Source: Candidatus Dietzia intestinipullorum (GTDB lineage: Bacteria > Actinomycetota > Actinomycetes > Mycobacteriales > Mycobacteriaceae). From it: 56,612 bases of DNA. Position numbers and translations under genes: made by a program. The stretch covers positions 1 to 56,612 of the forward strand of contig DWWP01000051.1 in NCBI GenBank assembly GCA_019119635.1, in the 5' to 3' direction. Below are positions 45,418 through 53,380 of the stretch, one piece after another. Numbering within the stretch: position 1 is the first letter of the stretch; the number at the start of each line of letters is the position of its first letter. The notes beneath the pieces are model-generated. The model worked only from the letters and a program-made list of their open reading frames with translations. It had not been told where the DNA came from and made no database searches.

Positions 45418-45999
45418 ATGACCTCCACACACCGGGCCCTTCTCGTCGTCGACGTCCAGCCCACGTTCTGCGAGGGCGGGGCGCTCGGCGTCGACGGGGG
45501 CGATGCCGTCGCCGGAGCCATCGCCGACTACCTCAGTGCGGCGCGCGGGAAGTACGCCCTGGTGGTCACCACCCAGGACTGGCACGTCGATCCGGGCGGG
45601 CATTTCTCCGAGACGCCTGACTTCGTCGACACCTGGCCCCCGCACGGCATCGCCGGCACCCCGGAGGCCGAACTCCACCCCGCACTCGAGGGGATCGCGG
45701 TGGATGCCCGGGTCAAGAAGGGGGCCTACGCCGCCGCGTACTCGGGATTCGAGGGCCGCGACGACTCCGGGCGGACGCTGGGCGAGATCCTCACCGCCCA
45801 CCAGATCACCAGCGTCGACGTGGTCGGCCTGGCCGAGTCGCACTGCGTCAAGGACACCGCCCTCGACGCCCTCGGGGCGGGCCTGGCTACGCGCGTGCTG
45901 ACCGATCTCACCAAGCCTGTCAGCGAGGAGCTGGGCGAGGCCGCCCGCGCCGCCCTGCGCGATGCCGGCGCGGAGCTCCTCCCCTCCGACCGCGCGTAG
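45418..45999 (+). CDS. pncA: Nicotinamidase/pyrazinamidase
   Basis: 193 residues, isochorismatase-like fold. Catalytic triad in LVVDVQPTFCEGG (Asp), VKKGAY (Lys) and ESHCVKDTA (Cys). Metal ligands in TQDWHVDPGGHF (Asp, His, His). Converts nicotinamide to nicotinate for NAD salvage and, in relatives, activates pyrazinamide. ATG 45418 is the best start; GTG 45412 would add two residues. Single gene after pmt. Confidence 0.93.
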   Translation: MTSTHRALLVVDVQPTFCEGGALGVDGGDAVAGAIADYLSAARGKYALVVTTQDWHVDPGGHFSETPDFVDTWPPHGIAGTPEAELHPALEGIAVDARVKKGAYAAAYSGFEGRDDSGRTLGEILTAHQITSVDVVGLAESHCVKDTALDALGAGLATRVLTDLTKPVSEELGEAARAALRDAGAELLPSDRA

Positions 46000-46006
46000 C
46001 TGCCCG

Positions 46007-46066
46007 GCCGGGTGCTCCGGCCGGAGCTCTGCCGGGTGCTCCCGCTGGAGCTCTGATCGGAGCTCT
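46007..46066. repeat. 24-bp tandem repeat after pncA
   Basis: Two 24-bp units (46007-46030 and 46031-46054; each GCCGGGTGCTCC, a variable 4 bases, then GGAGCTCT) and a 12-bp partial third. The arms GGTGCTCC and GGAGCTC can fold, and GGAGCACC at 46081-46088 complements GGTGCTCC at 46011-46018. Confidence 0.75.
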
Positions 46067-46085
46067 GGCCAGCGTCGTGGGGAGC

Positions 46086-46102
46086 ACCACCAAATCGGTG
46101 GT
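46086..46102. promoter_or_regulatory. Inverted repeat before mscS
   Basis: ACCACC-AAATC-GGTGGT, 6-bp arms, followed by TTC, lies about 25 bp upstream of the mscS -10 (TAGCGT, 46125-46130). It may end pncA transcription or be an operator at the -35 position. Confidence 0.45.
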
Positions 46103-46136
46103 TTCGAAGCGCGAGACGGATCAGTAGCGTCAGGGC

Positions 46137-47198
46137 GTGAACCCCATCCCGCTCTCGATGAACGACGTGCTCCCCTCGACCGACCTCACGCAGGAGTGGT
46201 TGGTCCAGAAGCCCGTGATGATCGCCATCTACCTCGTCCTGGCGCTGGTGGTGCGATGGGCGCTCCACCGCGCGGTCGACCGGGTCACCACCCCGGCCAA
46301 GGACGGCGGGGCCCTGTCCCGGTGGCGGGCCAAACGCGAGGCCCGGGCGGAGGCCCGCGAGACCGGGGCCGACCACGAGCACGACCCCGACCGGGCGATC
46401 AGCGCCGACGAGAGCGGCGGACTGACCGCCGCGAGCCTCAAGAAGAACCACCGCAAGCGCTCGGCCGAGGACGTCCGGGCCGAGAAGCGGCGCCTCGAAC
46501 GGCGGGCCCAGCGGATGGCCACCATCGGCTCGGTACTCAAGTCGATCGTGTCCTTTGTCGTACTGGTCTGGGTTGTGCTGCAGACGCTGGCCATCCTCGG
46601 GGTCAACGTGGCGCCCTTCATCGCCTCCGCCGGCATCGTCGGCGTGGCCCTCGGCTTCGGTGCCCAGGCGCTCGTCCGGGACTTCCTGTCCGGACTGTTC
46701 ATGCTGTTCGAGGACCAGTACGGCGTCGGCGACTGGGTGGACCTGGGCGAGGCCGAGGGCACGGTCGAGCACGTCGGGCTCCGCATCACCTCGCTGCGGG
46801 ACCTGCACGGGACGATCTGGTACTGCCGCAACGGCGACATCCTGCGTGTGGGCAACTACAGCCAAGACTTCGGCATCGCCTTCCTGGAGATCCCGGTCTC
46901 CTACAGCGCCGACATCGACCGCGCCTGCAACGTCGCCATCGAGACCGCCAAGGCGGCCGCCGCGCAGGAGCCCATCAAGTCGAACCTCATCTCCGGCCCG
47001 GAGCTCCAGGGCGTCAACGCGCTCGAGGCCGACTCGTGGTCGCTGCGCATGACGGCCGTCACCCACGCCAACATGCAGTGGGCGACCGAGCGCGAACTCC
47101 GGCGGCGGATCCGCAACGCCTTCGACGAGGCCGGCATCGGCGCCCCGTACCCAGAGGGTCTGCCGCTGACGCCGATGAAGTCGCTGTCCGAGGAGTGA
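46137..47198 (+). CDS. MscS-family mechanosensitive channel
   Basis: 353 residues. One N-terminal span (about residues 25-45), a charged cytoplasmic segment of about 80 residues rich in R, K, E and D, then two spans near 130-180 with the pore-lining TM3 SAGIVGVALGFGAQALVRDFLSG and the beta domain FEDQYGVGDWVDLGEAEGTVEHVGLRITSLR (partly quoted), NGDILRVGNYS. Releases solutes on hypo-osmotic shock. GTG 46137 lies 6 nt after TAGCGT, so leaderless. No riboswitch seen. Confidence 0.91.
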   Translation: MNPIPLSMNDVLPSTDLTQEWLVQKPVMIAIYLVLALVVRWALHRAVDRVTTPAKDGGALSRWRAKREARAEARETGADHEHDPDRAISADESGGLTAASLKKNHRKRSAEDVRAEKRRLERRAQRMATIGSVLKSIVSFVVLVWVVLQTLAILGVNVAPFIASAGIVGVALGFGAQALVRDFLSGLFMLFEDQYGVGDWVDLGEAEGTVEHVGLRITSLRDLHGTIWYCRNGDILRVGNYSQDFGIAFLEIPVSYSADIDRACNVAIETAKAAAAQEPIKSNLISGPELQGVNALEADSWSLRMTAVTHANMQWATERELRRRIRNAFDEAGIGAPYPEGLPLTPMKSLSEE

Positions 47199-47211
47199 GG
47201 CCCGGGCGCGT

Positions 47212-47610
47212 TCAGCCGCCGAGCACCCTGTCGACGCTGAAGCGCCCGGCCCCGACGGCGGCGATGAGCAGCGCGCCCACCCCCAGCGCCACCACGAGCT
47301 CCCACCCGTTCTCTGCCACGAACGGGCCGTTGGTGGCATGGACGAAGTAGAAGGCGCCGACCATGTCGACGCCCAGCAGGATCCCGGCGAGCGGGGTGAG
47401 GATGCCGGCGATGAGGGCGACGCCGGCGGCCAGTTCCACTCCCGCGACGATCGCGGCCGTGACGTGCGGCTGCGGCACACCCATCCCGGCGAACTGCTCG
47501 CCCACGCGGGACACGCCGAGGGTGAAGAACTTCTGCCAGCCGTGGGCGACAAAGATGATCCCGATGCCGACGCGGGCCAGCAGGATGGACGCGTCCCGGA
47601 GGGTCTCCAT
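47212..47610 (-). CDS. DoxX-family membrane protein
   Basis: 132 residues, four spans. LARVGIGIIFVAHGWQKFF, GVELAAGVALIAGILTPLAGILLGVDM and HATNGPFVAENGWELVVALG are DoxX features. In actinobacteria DoxX partners thiosulfate or thiol redox systems at the membrane, though for most members nothing is proven. ATG 47610 chosen; GTG 47619 overlapping the SDR stop (GTGA) would add three residues. Last gene of the OYE-SDR-DoxX run. Confidence 0.85.
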   Translation of the reverse strand: METLRDASILLARVGIGIIFVAHGWQKFFTLGVSRVGEQFAGMGVPQPHVTAAIVAGVELAAGVALIAGILTPLAGILLGVDMVGAFYFVHATNGPFVAENGWELVVALGVGALLIAAVGAGRFSVDRVLGG

Positions 47611-47615
47611 CCCCC

Positions 47616-48479
47616 TCACGGGAGCATGCCCTCCGCGGCCTTGGTGATGCGCCGGCCGAGCAGCCGCATGGCGAGGTTGTACAGGGGCGGCGCAAACTTC
47701 TGCGCGGCGAAGCCCAGGCGGATGTCGCGCGAGGTGTACACGATGTACCTCCCCTTGCGCACGCCCTCGAGGGTCGTGGCGGCGGCCTCCTCGGGCGTGA
47801 CGGCGTGGCGCTTGAACTGGTCCGCGGTCTTGGCCACCTCGGGGTCCGAACGGTCGACGCCCGCGATCTCGAGGGTCCCGACGAGCGGGGTGTCCACGGC
47901 GCCCGGGCAGACCAGGTGCACGCCGATGTCGTACGGGGCGAGGTCGAAGCGCAGGACCTCGGCGATCCCGCGGATGCCGAACTTGGCGGCGCTGTAGGCG
48001 GCGTGCCAGGGCAGGCCGAGCAGTCCGGCGGCCGAGGACACCATCACCAGGGCGGCGGGGCGCCGGGCGGCCATCATCGCGGGGACGAACGCCTCGATCA
48101 CGTGGATGGTGCCCATGAGGTTGACCTCGACCATGGACCGCCAGATCCGGTGTTCGAGCAGGTCCGGGCGGCCCCAGGCGGAGTTGCCGGCCACGTGCAG
48201 GATCGCCTCCGGGGCGCCGTGCGCGGCCACCACGCGGTCGCCGAAGTCCATCACGGCCTCGTGGTCGGTGATGTCGAGGACCTCGGACTCCAAGACCGGC
48301 GCGCCCGCGCCCCGGCACTCCTGCGTGGTGGACTCCAGCCCGGCGGGGTCACGGTCGGTGAGGACCAGGCGGGCCCCCTCCTCGGCGAGCTGGATGGCCA
48401 CCGAACGGCCGATCCCGCTGGCCGCGCCGGTGACGAGGCAGGTTTTCCCGCCGTAGTCGGTGATCCGTCGCCTCGACAT
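47616..48479 (-). CDS. Short-chain dehydrogenase/reductase
   Basis: 287 residues, classical SDR: TGAASGIG nucleotide loop, LTDRDP after beta2 (Asp favours NAD(H)), NSAWG region, catalytic Ser in MVSSAAGLLGLP and YSAAK. The C-terminal extension (ITKAAEGMLP) with a hydrophobic LYNLAMRLLG patch suggests membrane or lipid association. ATG 48479 follows GGAAAGG. Substrate unknown; context with OYE suggests reduction of unsaturated or keto lipids or sterols (inference). Confidence 0.9.
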   Translation of the reverse strand: MSRRRITDYGGKTCLVTGAASGIGRSVAIQLAEEGARLVLTDRDPAGLESTTQECRGAGAPVLESEVLDITDHEAVMDFGDRVVAAHGAPEAILHVAGNSAWGRPDLLEHRIWRSMVEVNLMGTIHVIEAFVPAMMAARRPAALVMVSSAAGLLGLPWHAAYSAAKFGIRGIAEVLRFDLAPYDIGVHLVCPGAVDTPLVGTLEIAGVDRSDPEVAKTADQFKRHAVTPEEAAATTLEGVRKGRYIVYTSRDIRLGFAAQKFAPPLYNLAMRLLGRRITKAAEGMLP

Positions 48480-48563
48480 GGGGTGCCTTTCCGGGCCCGG
48501 GGTCGGGTCGCGGGCCGCTCGATGTCCCACCGTAGCGGGCCGCGTTGCGCTGCGGAGCCGGAG

Positions 48564-49775
48564 TCAGCGGCGCGCCGGGATCGGCGGGACGTGCTCGCGG
48601 AGCACGCAGCGGCTGCCGCTGTAGATGGTGGCCATGCAGCGGTTGCAGTGCACGCACAGTGAGCGTCGTCGGTCGTCGGCCCGGAGCTTGGCGGGCAGGT
48701 CGGGCTCGCGCAGCAGCCCGCGGCCCATGGCCACGAAGTCGAAGCCGGAATCCATGGCCGCGTCGATGGACGGCCGGTCGACGATCCCCCCGAGCAGCAT
48801 CATCGGCATCGCCACCGCATCGCGGATCTGGCGCGCATCGTCGAGCATGTAGGCGTCGGTGTACGGGTAGGCCTTGAACATCCTGGGCCCGACGACCTTC
48901 ATCCCCATCTTGATCACGGCGGGCTGGGTGGCGGCGAACTCCTCGAGCGGGGCCTCGCCCTTGAAGAGGTAGATGGGGTTGAGCAGCGAACTGCCGACCG
49001 TCATCACCAGCGCGTCGGCGGATCCGTCGGCCTCGATCCAGCGGGCCACCTGCACGGCCTCGTCGATCCAGAACCCGCCCGGCACGCCGTCGTCCATGTT
49101 GAGCTTGATCACCACGGCGATCCGGTCCCCCATCGCATCCCGGATCGCGCAGCCGATGCGGCGGGCCAGCCGGGCGCGGTTCTCCAGCGAGCCGCCGTAG
49201 GCGTCCTTGCGCTTGTTGAGTTTGGGGCTGAGGAACTCGCTGACCAGGTAGTTGTGACCGAAGTGCACCTCGATGGCGTCGAATCCGGCCGCGGCGGCGC
49301 CCCGCGCGGCGCGGACATGGTCGTCGACGATCCTGTCGATGTCCGCCTCGGTGCACGCCCGGGTCAACGACATCCCCGTCGGGGCGGGGATGCGGGAGGG
49401 CCCCAACGCCGGCATCCCGTTGGAGGCGGAGTTGGCCACCGCGCCGGCGTGCCCGATCTGGGCGGAGATCGCGGCACCCTCCGCGTGCACTGCGTCCGTG
49501 AGTTCGCGCAGCTTGCCGTCGTCGTCCATCCCCCAGTGGTACTGGTGCCGGTCGGTCCGGCCCTCGGGCGAGGTCGCCAGATAGGCCACCGTGGTCATCC
49601 CGACGCCGCCGCGCGCGTACTCGGTGTGGAACCCGATGAGCTCGTCGGTGATCCGTCCCCGCGGGCACCGGCCCTCGAACGTGGCGGCCTTGACGATGCG
49701 GTTGCGCAGCGTCACGCCGCCGATCGTGCCGGGGCTGAACACGTCGGGTGAGGGCGTTCCTGGAGTAGGGAGCAT
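48564..49775 (-). CDS. NADH:flavin oxidoreductase, old yellow enzyme family
   Basis: 403 residues. FMN TIM barrel: LRNRIVKAATFEG, QIGHAGA, IEVHFGHNYLVSEFLSPKLNKR with catalytic His/Asn, YGGSLENRARL, and the phosphate loop MLLGGI ... FVAMGRGLLREPDLP. The C-terminus has CVHCNRCMATIYSGSRC, a CxxCxxC-x9-C pattern like the 4Fe-4S site of 2,4-dienoyl-CoA reductase and trimethylamine dehydrogenase relatives, but the FAD/NAD domain those carry is missing. Leaderless start: TACAGT (49788-49783, minus) is 7 nt before ATG 49775 and lies within a 16-bp palindrome. Confidence 0.9.
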   Translation of the reverse strand: MLPTPGTPSPDVFSPGTIGGVTLRNRIVKAATFEGRCPRGRITDELIGFHTEYARGGVGMTTVAYLATSPEGRTDRHQYHWGMDDDGKLRELTDAVHAEGAAISAQIGHAGAVANSASNGMPALGPSRIPAPTGMSLTRACTEADIDRIVDDHVRAARGAAAAGFDAIEVHFGHNYLVSEFLSPKLNKRKDAYGGSLENRARLARRIGCAIRDAMGDRIAVVIKLNMDDGVPGGFWIDEAVQVARWIEADGSADALVMTVGSSLLNPIYLFKGEAPLEEFAATQPAVIKMGMKVVGPRMFKAYPYTDAYMLDDARQIRDAVAMPMMLLGGIVDRPSIDAAMDSGFDFVAMGRGLLREPDLPAKLRADDRRRSLCVHCNRCMATIYSGSRCVLREHVPPIPARR

Positions 49776-49783
49776 GGCCGGAA

Positions 49784-49799
49784 CTGTAACGCGTTACAG
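49784..49799. promoter_or_regulatory. Perfect 16-bp palindrome over the OYE promoter
   Basis: CTGTAACGCGTTACAG is fully symmetric and covers the -10 of the OYE-SDR-DoxX operon, so a bound repressor would block it. The core fits TnnAACnnGTTnnA, the consensus known for the mycobacterial TetR repressor KstR; other TetR proteins use similar sites. Confidence 0.75.
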
Positions 49800-49830
49800 C
49801 AATGGTGCCGGGCGGGACGCGCGAATCGGT

Positions 49831-49843
49831 TGCACTCAGTGCA
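49831..49843. promoter_or_regulatory. Palindrome upstream of the OYE promoter
   Basis: TGCACT-C-AGTGCA, perfect 6-bp arms, 32 bp upstream of the 16-bp palindrome. The half-site TTGCAC resembles the TTGCACA sites near glmU. Role unknown. Confidence 0.35.
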
Positions 49844-49876
49844 CTGACCGGATCGACGACGACGACGACGAGGTGG

Positions 49877-50518
49877 TCACCCGCCGGGGGGCGCGGCCGG
49901 CGGGCGCCACATCCCGATCAGCGGCGTCGTTCCCCGCGCCGGGACGGTGGCGATCTCGGAGAAGCCGTACCGCTGGTAGATCGGGACGTTGTCCGGGGTC
50001 GAGGACTCCAGGTAGGTGCCGTGGCCCCGGGCGTCGGCCGCGCCGAGGCGGTGCCGGATGAGAGCGGAGGCGGCGCCCCTGCCCCGTGCCGCGGGATCGG
50101 TGCCGATCACGGCCAGATACCAGTGCGGGACCCGCGGCCGGTGGCGGTCGGCCAGGCGATTGGTGCCCATCGCGTCGCAGATCCGGCCCCGGTGCACCCG
50201 CAGGGCCGCCACGACGGAGCGCAGGCGGGCCGGCATCGACCCCTTCTCCCCCGGCGCCTCCCACATGGCCACACCGAGAACCCGACCGTCCGCGGGGTCC
50301 CGCGCGAGCCACACCTGCCCTCCGGTCCGCAGCCGCTCCGTCACGGACGCCGAGAACATGGCGAACAGCTGGGCGTCCGTGTCACCGTGCGGCAACAGGC
50401 CCACGGTGTGCGCGTCGGTGGCGAACGCGGCCGCGAGCACGCGGGCGGCGCGGTCCCGGTCGGCCGGCGCGGCCGGGACGACCGCGACCGGCCGCACTGT
50501 CTGCTCCGGCTGGCTCAT
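49877..50518 (-). CDS. GNAT-family acetyltransferase
   Basis: 213 residues. Acetyl-CoA loop in LAVIGTDPAARGRGAASALIRH (Q/RxxGxG/A, here ARGRGA) and the C-terminal strand TYLESSTPDNVPIYQRYGF, typical of actinobacterial GNATs near PF00583/PF13508. Substrate cannot be inferred. ATG 50518 follows TAGGAT (50531-50526, minus) by 7 nt, again leaderless. Divergent from the thioesterase gene; convergent gap to OYE contains palindromes. Confidence 0.88.
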   Translation of the reverse strand: MSQPEQTVRPVAVVPAAPADRDRAARVLAAAFATDAHTVGLLPHGDTDAQLFAMFSASVTERLRTGGQVWLARDPADGRVLGVAMWEAPGEKGSMPARLRSVVAALRVHRGRICDAMGTNRLADRHRPRVPHWYLAVIGTDPAARGRGAASALIRHRLGAADARGHGTYLESSTPDNVPIYQRYGFSEIATVPARGTTPLIGMWRPPAAPPGG

Positions 50519-50625
50519 GTCTACGATCCTAACGCCGGGGTCTGACGAGAACGGGGCGCCGGCGCCATGGTGAGAACGGTCCGCCGGAACCGTGGCGAGA
50601 CGACCCACTTCGAACGGACGAGACA

Positions 50626-51450
50626 GTGACCGATCAGACCAGGACCGCCTTCGCCGACGTCAGCCGGATCGAGGAGGCCTCGCCGGGCGAGTTCACGGCG
50701 GTGGTCGACCCGGGGTGGACGATCGGCGGCAAGCCCAACGGGGGGTACCTCCTGGCCATGCTCGGTCGGGCCGCGGAGCGGGTGGTCCCGCACGAGCACA
50801 TCCTCGCCGCCAGCGCCCACTACCTGCGGTCGCCCGACCCGGGCCTCGTCACGCTCAGCACCGAGGTGCTGCGTACCGGCCGGTCCGTGAGCCAGGTGCG
50901 CGCCCGGATGACCGCGGACGGCCGCCCCTGCGTCGAGGCGACGTTCACCGTGGGCACCCTGGATCCGGAGGCGCGGCCGTACTGGAGCGACGGCCTGCCG
51001 GATCCCGTGGTCAGTGCGCAGAGCGACTGCGTCCCGATGACCGGGGACGCCGCCGGCGCTCCGGTCCCCGCGATCATGGAACGCGTCGACCTGCGGATCC
51101 AGCCCGACGACCTCGAGTTCGCCCGGGGCACCCTGACCGGGACCGGGGTCCTGCGCGGGTGGCTGGAGCTGCCCGACGGCGAGGACTTCGACCCCTTCTC
51201 CCTGCTCTTCGCCGTCGACTCGTTCCCGCCCGCCACGCTCGACATCGCGCCCAGCGGGTGGGTGCCGACCCTGGAGCTGACCGCGTACGTTCGCGCGCTG
51301 CCCGCCCCGGGGCCGGTCCGGGTGCTACACAAAGCGCAGCTCATCGAGGACGGCAGGGTCGACGAGGCGTGCTTCATCTGGGACAGCAGCGGACGACTGG
51401 TCGCCCAGGCCACCCAGCTCGCCGGGATACGCCTGGGGTCGTCGGGCTGA
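50626..51450 (+). CDS. Acyl-CoA thioesterase-like protein (4HBT_3, double hot-dog)
   Basis: 274 residues. WTIGGKPNGGYLLAMLGRAA followed by PDPGLVTLSTEVLRTGRSVSQVRARM is the N-terminal hot-dog, and the second hot-dog ends WVPTLELTAYVRALPAPGPVRVL and DEACFIWDSSGRLVAQATQLAGIR. This is the TesB-like 4HBT_3 family of mycobacterial acyl-CoA thioesterases; the chain length preferred is unknown. GTG 50626 with a weak GAGACA upstream. A GC-rich tandem repeat lies between its stop and the convergent dapA-like gene. Confidence 0.85.
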   Translation: MTDQTRTAFADVSRIEEASPGEFTAVVDPGWTIGGKPNGGYLLAMLGRAAERVVPHEHILAASAHYLRSPDPGLVTLSTEVLRTGRSVSQVRARMTADGRPCVEATFTVGTLDPEARPYWSDGLPDPVVSAQSDCVPMTGDAAGAPVPAIMERVDLRIQPDDLEFARGTLTGTGVLRGWLELPDGEDFDPFSLLFAVDSFPPATLDIAPSGWVPTLELTAYVRALPAPGPVRVLHKAQLIEDGRVDEACFIWDSSGRLVAQATQLAGIRLGSSG

Positions 51451-51494
51451 TCGGCTGCGGTGGCGGTGCGGCGCGATCCGGGCGCGCCGGCGCG

Positions 51495-51581
51495 GTGCGA
51501 CGGGCCCGGGGCGGCGGTGCGGGGGCTCGGGGCGACCGTGCGACGGGACCGGGGCGGCAGCGCGGCGGGCCCGGGGCGGCC
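51495..51581. repeat. 22-bp GC-rich minisatellite
   Basis: Four imperfect 21-22-bp units (first 51495-51516, consensus start GTGCGACGGGCCCGGGGCGG) between two convergent genes. Degenerate copies may extend upstream to about 51460. Confidence 0.7.
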
Positions 51582-51593
51582 GTGTTCCTCCGC

Positions 51594-52487
51594 TCAGTCG
51601 AGCGGGCCGACGGCGCGCAACGCGGCCCGGACCGCCTCCCGGTCCGCGCCGGCGAGCGGGAGCACCGGGCGGTGCAGGCTCTCCCGGGTCATCAGTCCGA
51701 TCTCGACGGCGATCGCCGAGACCACGCGGTAGCTTCCGAATTTCTCGAACTGCTCCCAGATCGGGTCCAGTCGTGCCGACAGCTCCAGCGCCCGTTCGGG
51801 CTCGCCGCCCCTCGCGGCGCGGGTGATCTCCAGGCACGTGCGCGGGAAGACGCCCGCGAGCACGCTGTACCAGGTCACGCAGCCGGCGAGCAGTCCGCGC
51901 GCGCCCATGCTGTCGCCGCTGACCCCCAGCGTCACCGACCCGCGGGTCAGCTCCCGCAGTCGACCGAAGTCCTCGCGCGCCCTCTCCGGGTCGGACGCCA
52001 CCCCGGGGAGCTTGATGGAGGCCACGCCCCGCAGGGCCGCGATCTTCGTGTGGAGTTCCTCGGTGAACGTGAAGCCGGTGGTCGACGGGTTGTCGTAGAC
52101 CACCACGGGCAGCTCGGTCGCCCGGGAGACCTCCTCGAACAGCGCGTAGACCTCGTGCGGTCGCAGTGGCTGGTAGCTCATCGGGGACAGCAGTACCCCC
52201 GCGGCCCCGGCGGCCCCGGCGTCGCGGACGTGGGCCCGCACCTCGCGCGTGCTCAGTGCCCCGACGCCCACGATCACCGGCACGTTTCCCGCCGCGCGCA
52301 CGGCTGCCCGGGCCACCTCCCAGCGGTCGCGCCGGGACAGGTAGGCGTATCCGCCGGTCGAGCCGAGCGCACAGATGGAGTCGACGCCGGCGTCCGCGAG
52401 CCCGCCGACGATCTCCGAGAGCAGTTCCAGATCCGGCCCCGCCTCGTCGTACGGGGTCAGGGGGAACGCGCTGAGTCCCTCGAACAT
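51594..52487 (-). CDS. DapA-like aldolase (dihydrodipicolinate synthase family)
   Basis: 297 residues, class I aldolase TIM barrel. GSTGGYAYLSRRDR (the GxxGE-like loop, here GGY), VYDNPSTTGF with the catalytic Tyr, Schiff-base Lys in SIKLPG and GVSGDSMGARGLLAG. Glu of the usual GTTGE is replaced, so it is probably not lysine-pathway DapA but a related keto-acid aldolase or lyase. ATG 52487 follows GGAAGG. Divergent from carbonic anhydrase, with a palindrome between. Confidence 0.88.
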   Translation of the reverse strand: MFEGLSAFPLTPYDEAGPDLELLSEIVGGLADAGVDSICALGSTGGYAYLSRRDRWEVARAAVRAAGNVPVIVGVGALSTREVRAHVRDAGAAGAAGVLLSPMSYQPLRPHEVYALFEEVSRATELPVVVYDNPSTTGFTFTEELHTKIAALRGVASIKLPGVASDPERAREDFGRLRELTRGSVTLGVSGDSMGARGLLAGCVTWYSVLAGVFPRTCLEITRAARGGEPERALELSARLDPIWEQFEKFGSYRVVSAIAVEIGLMTRESLHRPVLPLAGADREAVRAALRAVGPLD

Positions 52488-52540
52488 TGTGTGCCTTCCG
52501 CCTCTCCGCAGACGATCGACCTGTCGGCCCCAGTATGCCC

Positions 52541-52559
52541 CTCCGACCGTGTATCGGAG
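52541..52559. promoter_or_regulatory. Palindrome between dapA-like and carbonic anhydrase genes
   Basis: CTCCGA-CCGTGTA-TCGGAG has 6-bp perfect arms. It lies in the 113-bp divergent promoter region, 29 bp upstream of the carbonic anhydrase -10 (TACCGT, 52588-52593). Candidate operator; no regulator gene is adjacent. Confidence 0.45.
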
Positions 52560-52600
52560 TCGGGCGTCGGGGCGCGCCGCCGACGCGTACCGTCAGCGCC

Positions 52601-53092
52601 ATGAGCACCACCGACGAGTTCGTGACCAGCGCCGCCACCTACCAGGCAGACTTCGACAAGGGCGACCTGCCGATGCCTCCCGGCCGCAAGGTCGCCGTGG
52701 TGGCGTGCATGGACGCCCGCCTCAACCCGTACGGGCTGCTCGGCCTCACCGAGGGCGATGCACATGTCATCCGCAACGCGGGCGGCGTGGTGACCGAGGA
52801 CGTGCTCCGGTCCCTGGCCATCAGTCAGCGACTGCTCGGCACGGAGGAGATCGTCCTCATCCACCACACCGACTGCGGGATGCTCACCTTCCGCGACGAC
52901 GAGTTCAAGGCGCAGATCGAGTCCGATACCGGGATGCGCCCGCGCTGGTCGCCCGAGGCCTTCGGCGATCCTGAGGCGGACGTGCGCCAATCGCTCGCGC
53001 GGGTCAAGGCCGATCCCTTCCTCCCCCACGGGACCGTGGTCCGGGGCTTCGTCTACGACGTCGCGGACGGGGCGCTGCGCGAAGTCAGCTGA
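52601..53092 (+). CDS. Beta-class carbonic anhydrase
   Basis: 163 residues. Zinc ligands and catalytic dyad in VVACMDARLNP (Cys, Asp/Arg) and LIHHTDCGML (His, Cys), with VIRNAGGVV between. Interconverts CO2 and bicarbonate in the cytoplasm; this short type matches mycobacterial Rv1284-like enzymes. ATG 52601 lies 7 nt after TACCGT, leaderless. Ends in a hairpin terminator shared with tRNA-Ala on the other strand. Confidence 0.94.
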   Translation: MSTTDEFVTSAATYQADFDKGDLPMPPGRKVAVVACMDARLNPYGLLGLTEGDAHVIRNAGGVVTEDVLRSLAISQRLLGTEEIVLIHHTDCGMLTFRDDEFKAQIESDTGMRPRWSPEAFGDPEADVRQSLARVKADPFLPHGTVVRGFVYDVADGALREVS

Positions 53093-53165
53093 GGCGGGGG
53101 GACCGCGGGGACGCGGCGGACGTCGGGGCCCCGTCAGCGAGGCGACCAGACTCGCTGGAACAGAG

Positions 53166-53198
53166 AACGCCCCGGGCCGCATTCCGGCCCGGGGCGTT
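53166..53198. terminator. Terminator between carbonic anhydrase and tRNA-Ala
   Basis: AACGCCCCGGGCCG and its perfect complement flank the loop CATTC (14-bp stem, 53166-53179 and 53185-53198). It ends with TT on the plus strand and with TT (AA complement) on the minus strand, so it can stop both the carbonic anhydrase mRNA and the tRNA transcript. Confidence 0.9.
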
Positions 53199-53207
53199 GA
53201 CGTGATG

Positions 53208-53280
53208 TGGAGCTACGGGGAATCGAACCCCGGACCTTCTCGATGCGAACGAGACGCGCTACCAACTGCGCTATAGCCCC
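53208..53280 (-). tRNA. tRNA-Ala, anticodon CGC
   Basis: A complete 73-nt cloverleaf on the minus strand. Acceptor stem GGGGCTA/TAGCTCC includes the G3-U70 pair that is the alanine identity element; D arm GCGC-AGTTGGTA-GCGC; anticodon arm TCTCG-TTCGCAT-CGAGA giving anticodon CGC (reads GCG); T arm CGGGG-TTCGATT-CCCCG; discriminator A. The CCA end is not encoded. A strong hairpin terminator follows directly. Confidence 0.97.
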
Positions 53281-53380
53281 TCCGCGACCCTCGCGGGACG
53301 CGGTGCCACCCCGAAGAGCAGCGAGGAACACACTACCAGCACGGCGGGCCCGCGTTCCAAACCGGGGAGCCGCCGGAGCC

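Noticed and set aside
46370-46390. GAGCACGACC inside mscS as another copy of the palindromic element arm
   Set aside because: Only a 10-base match within an Asp/His/Glu coding stretch, with no paired arm 18 bp away.
49856-49875. GAC triplet run near the GNAT stop
   Set aside because: Short and GC-codon biased; lies at the edge of the coding region and shows no wider repeat.
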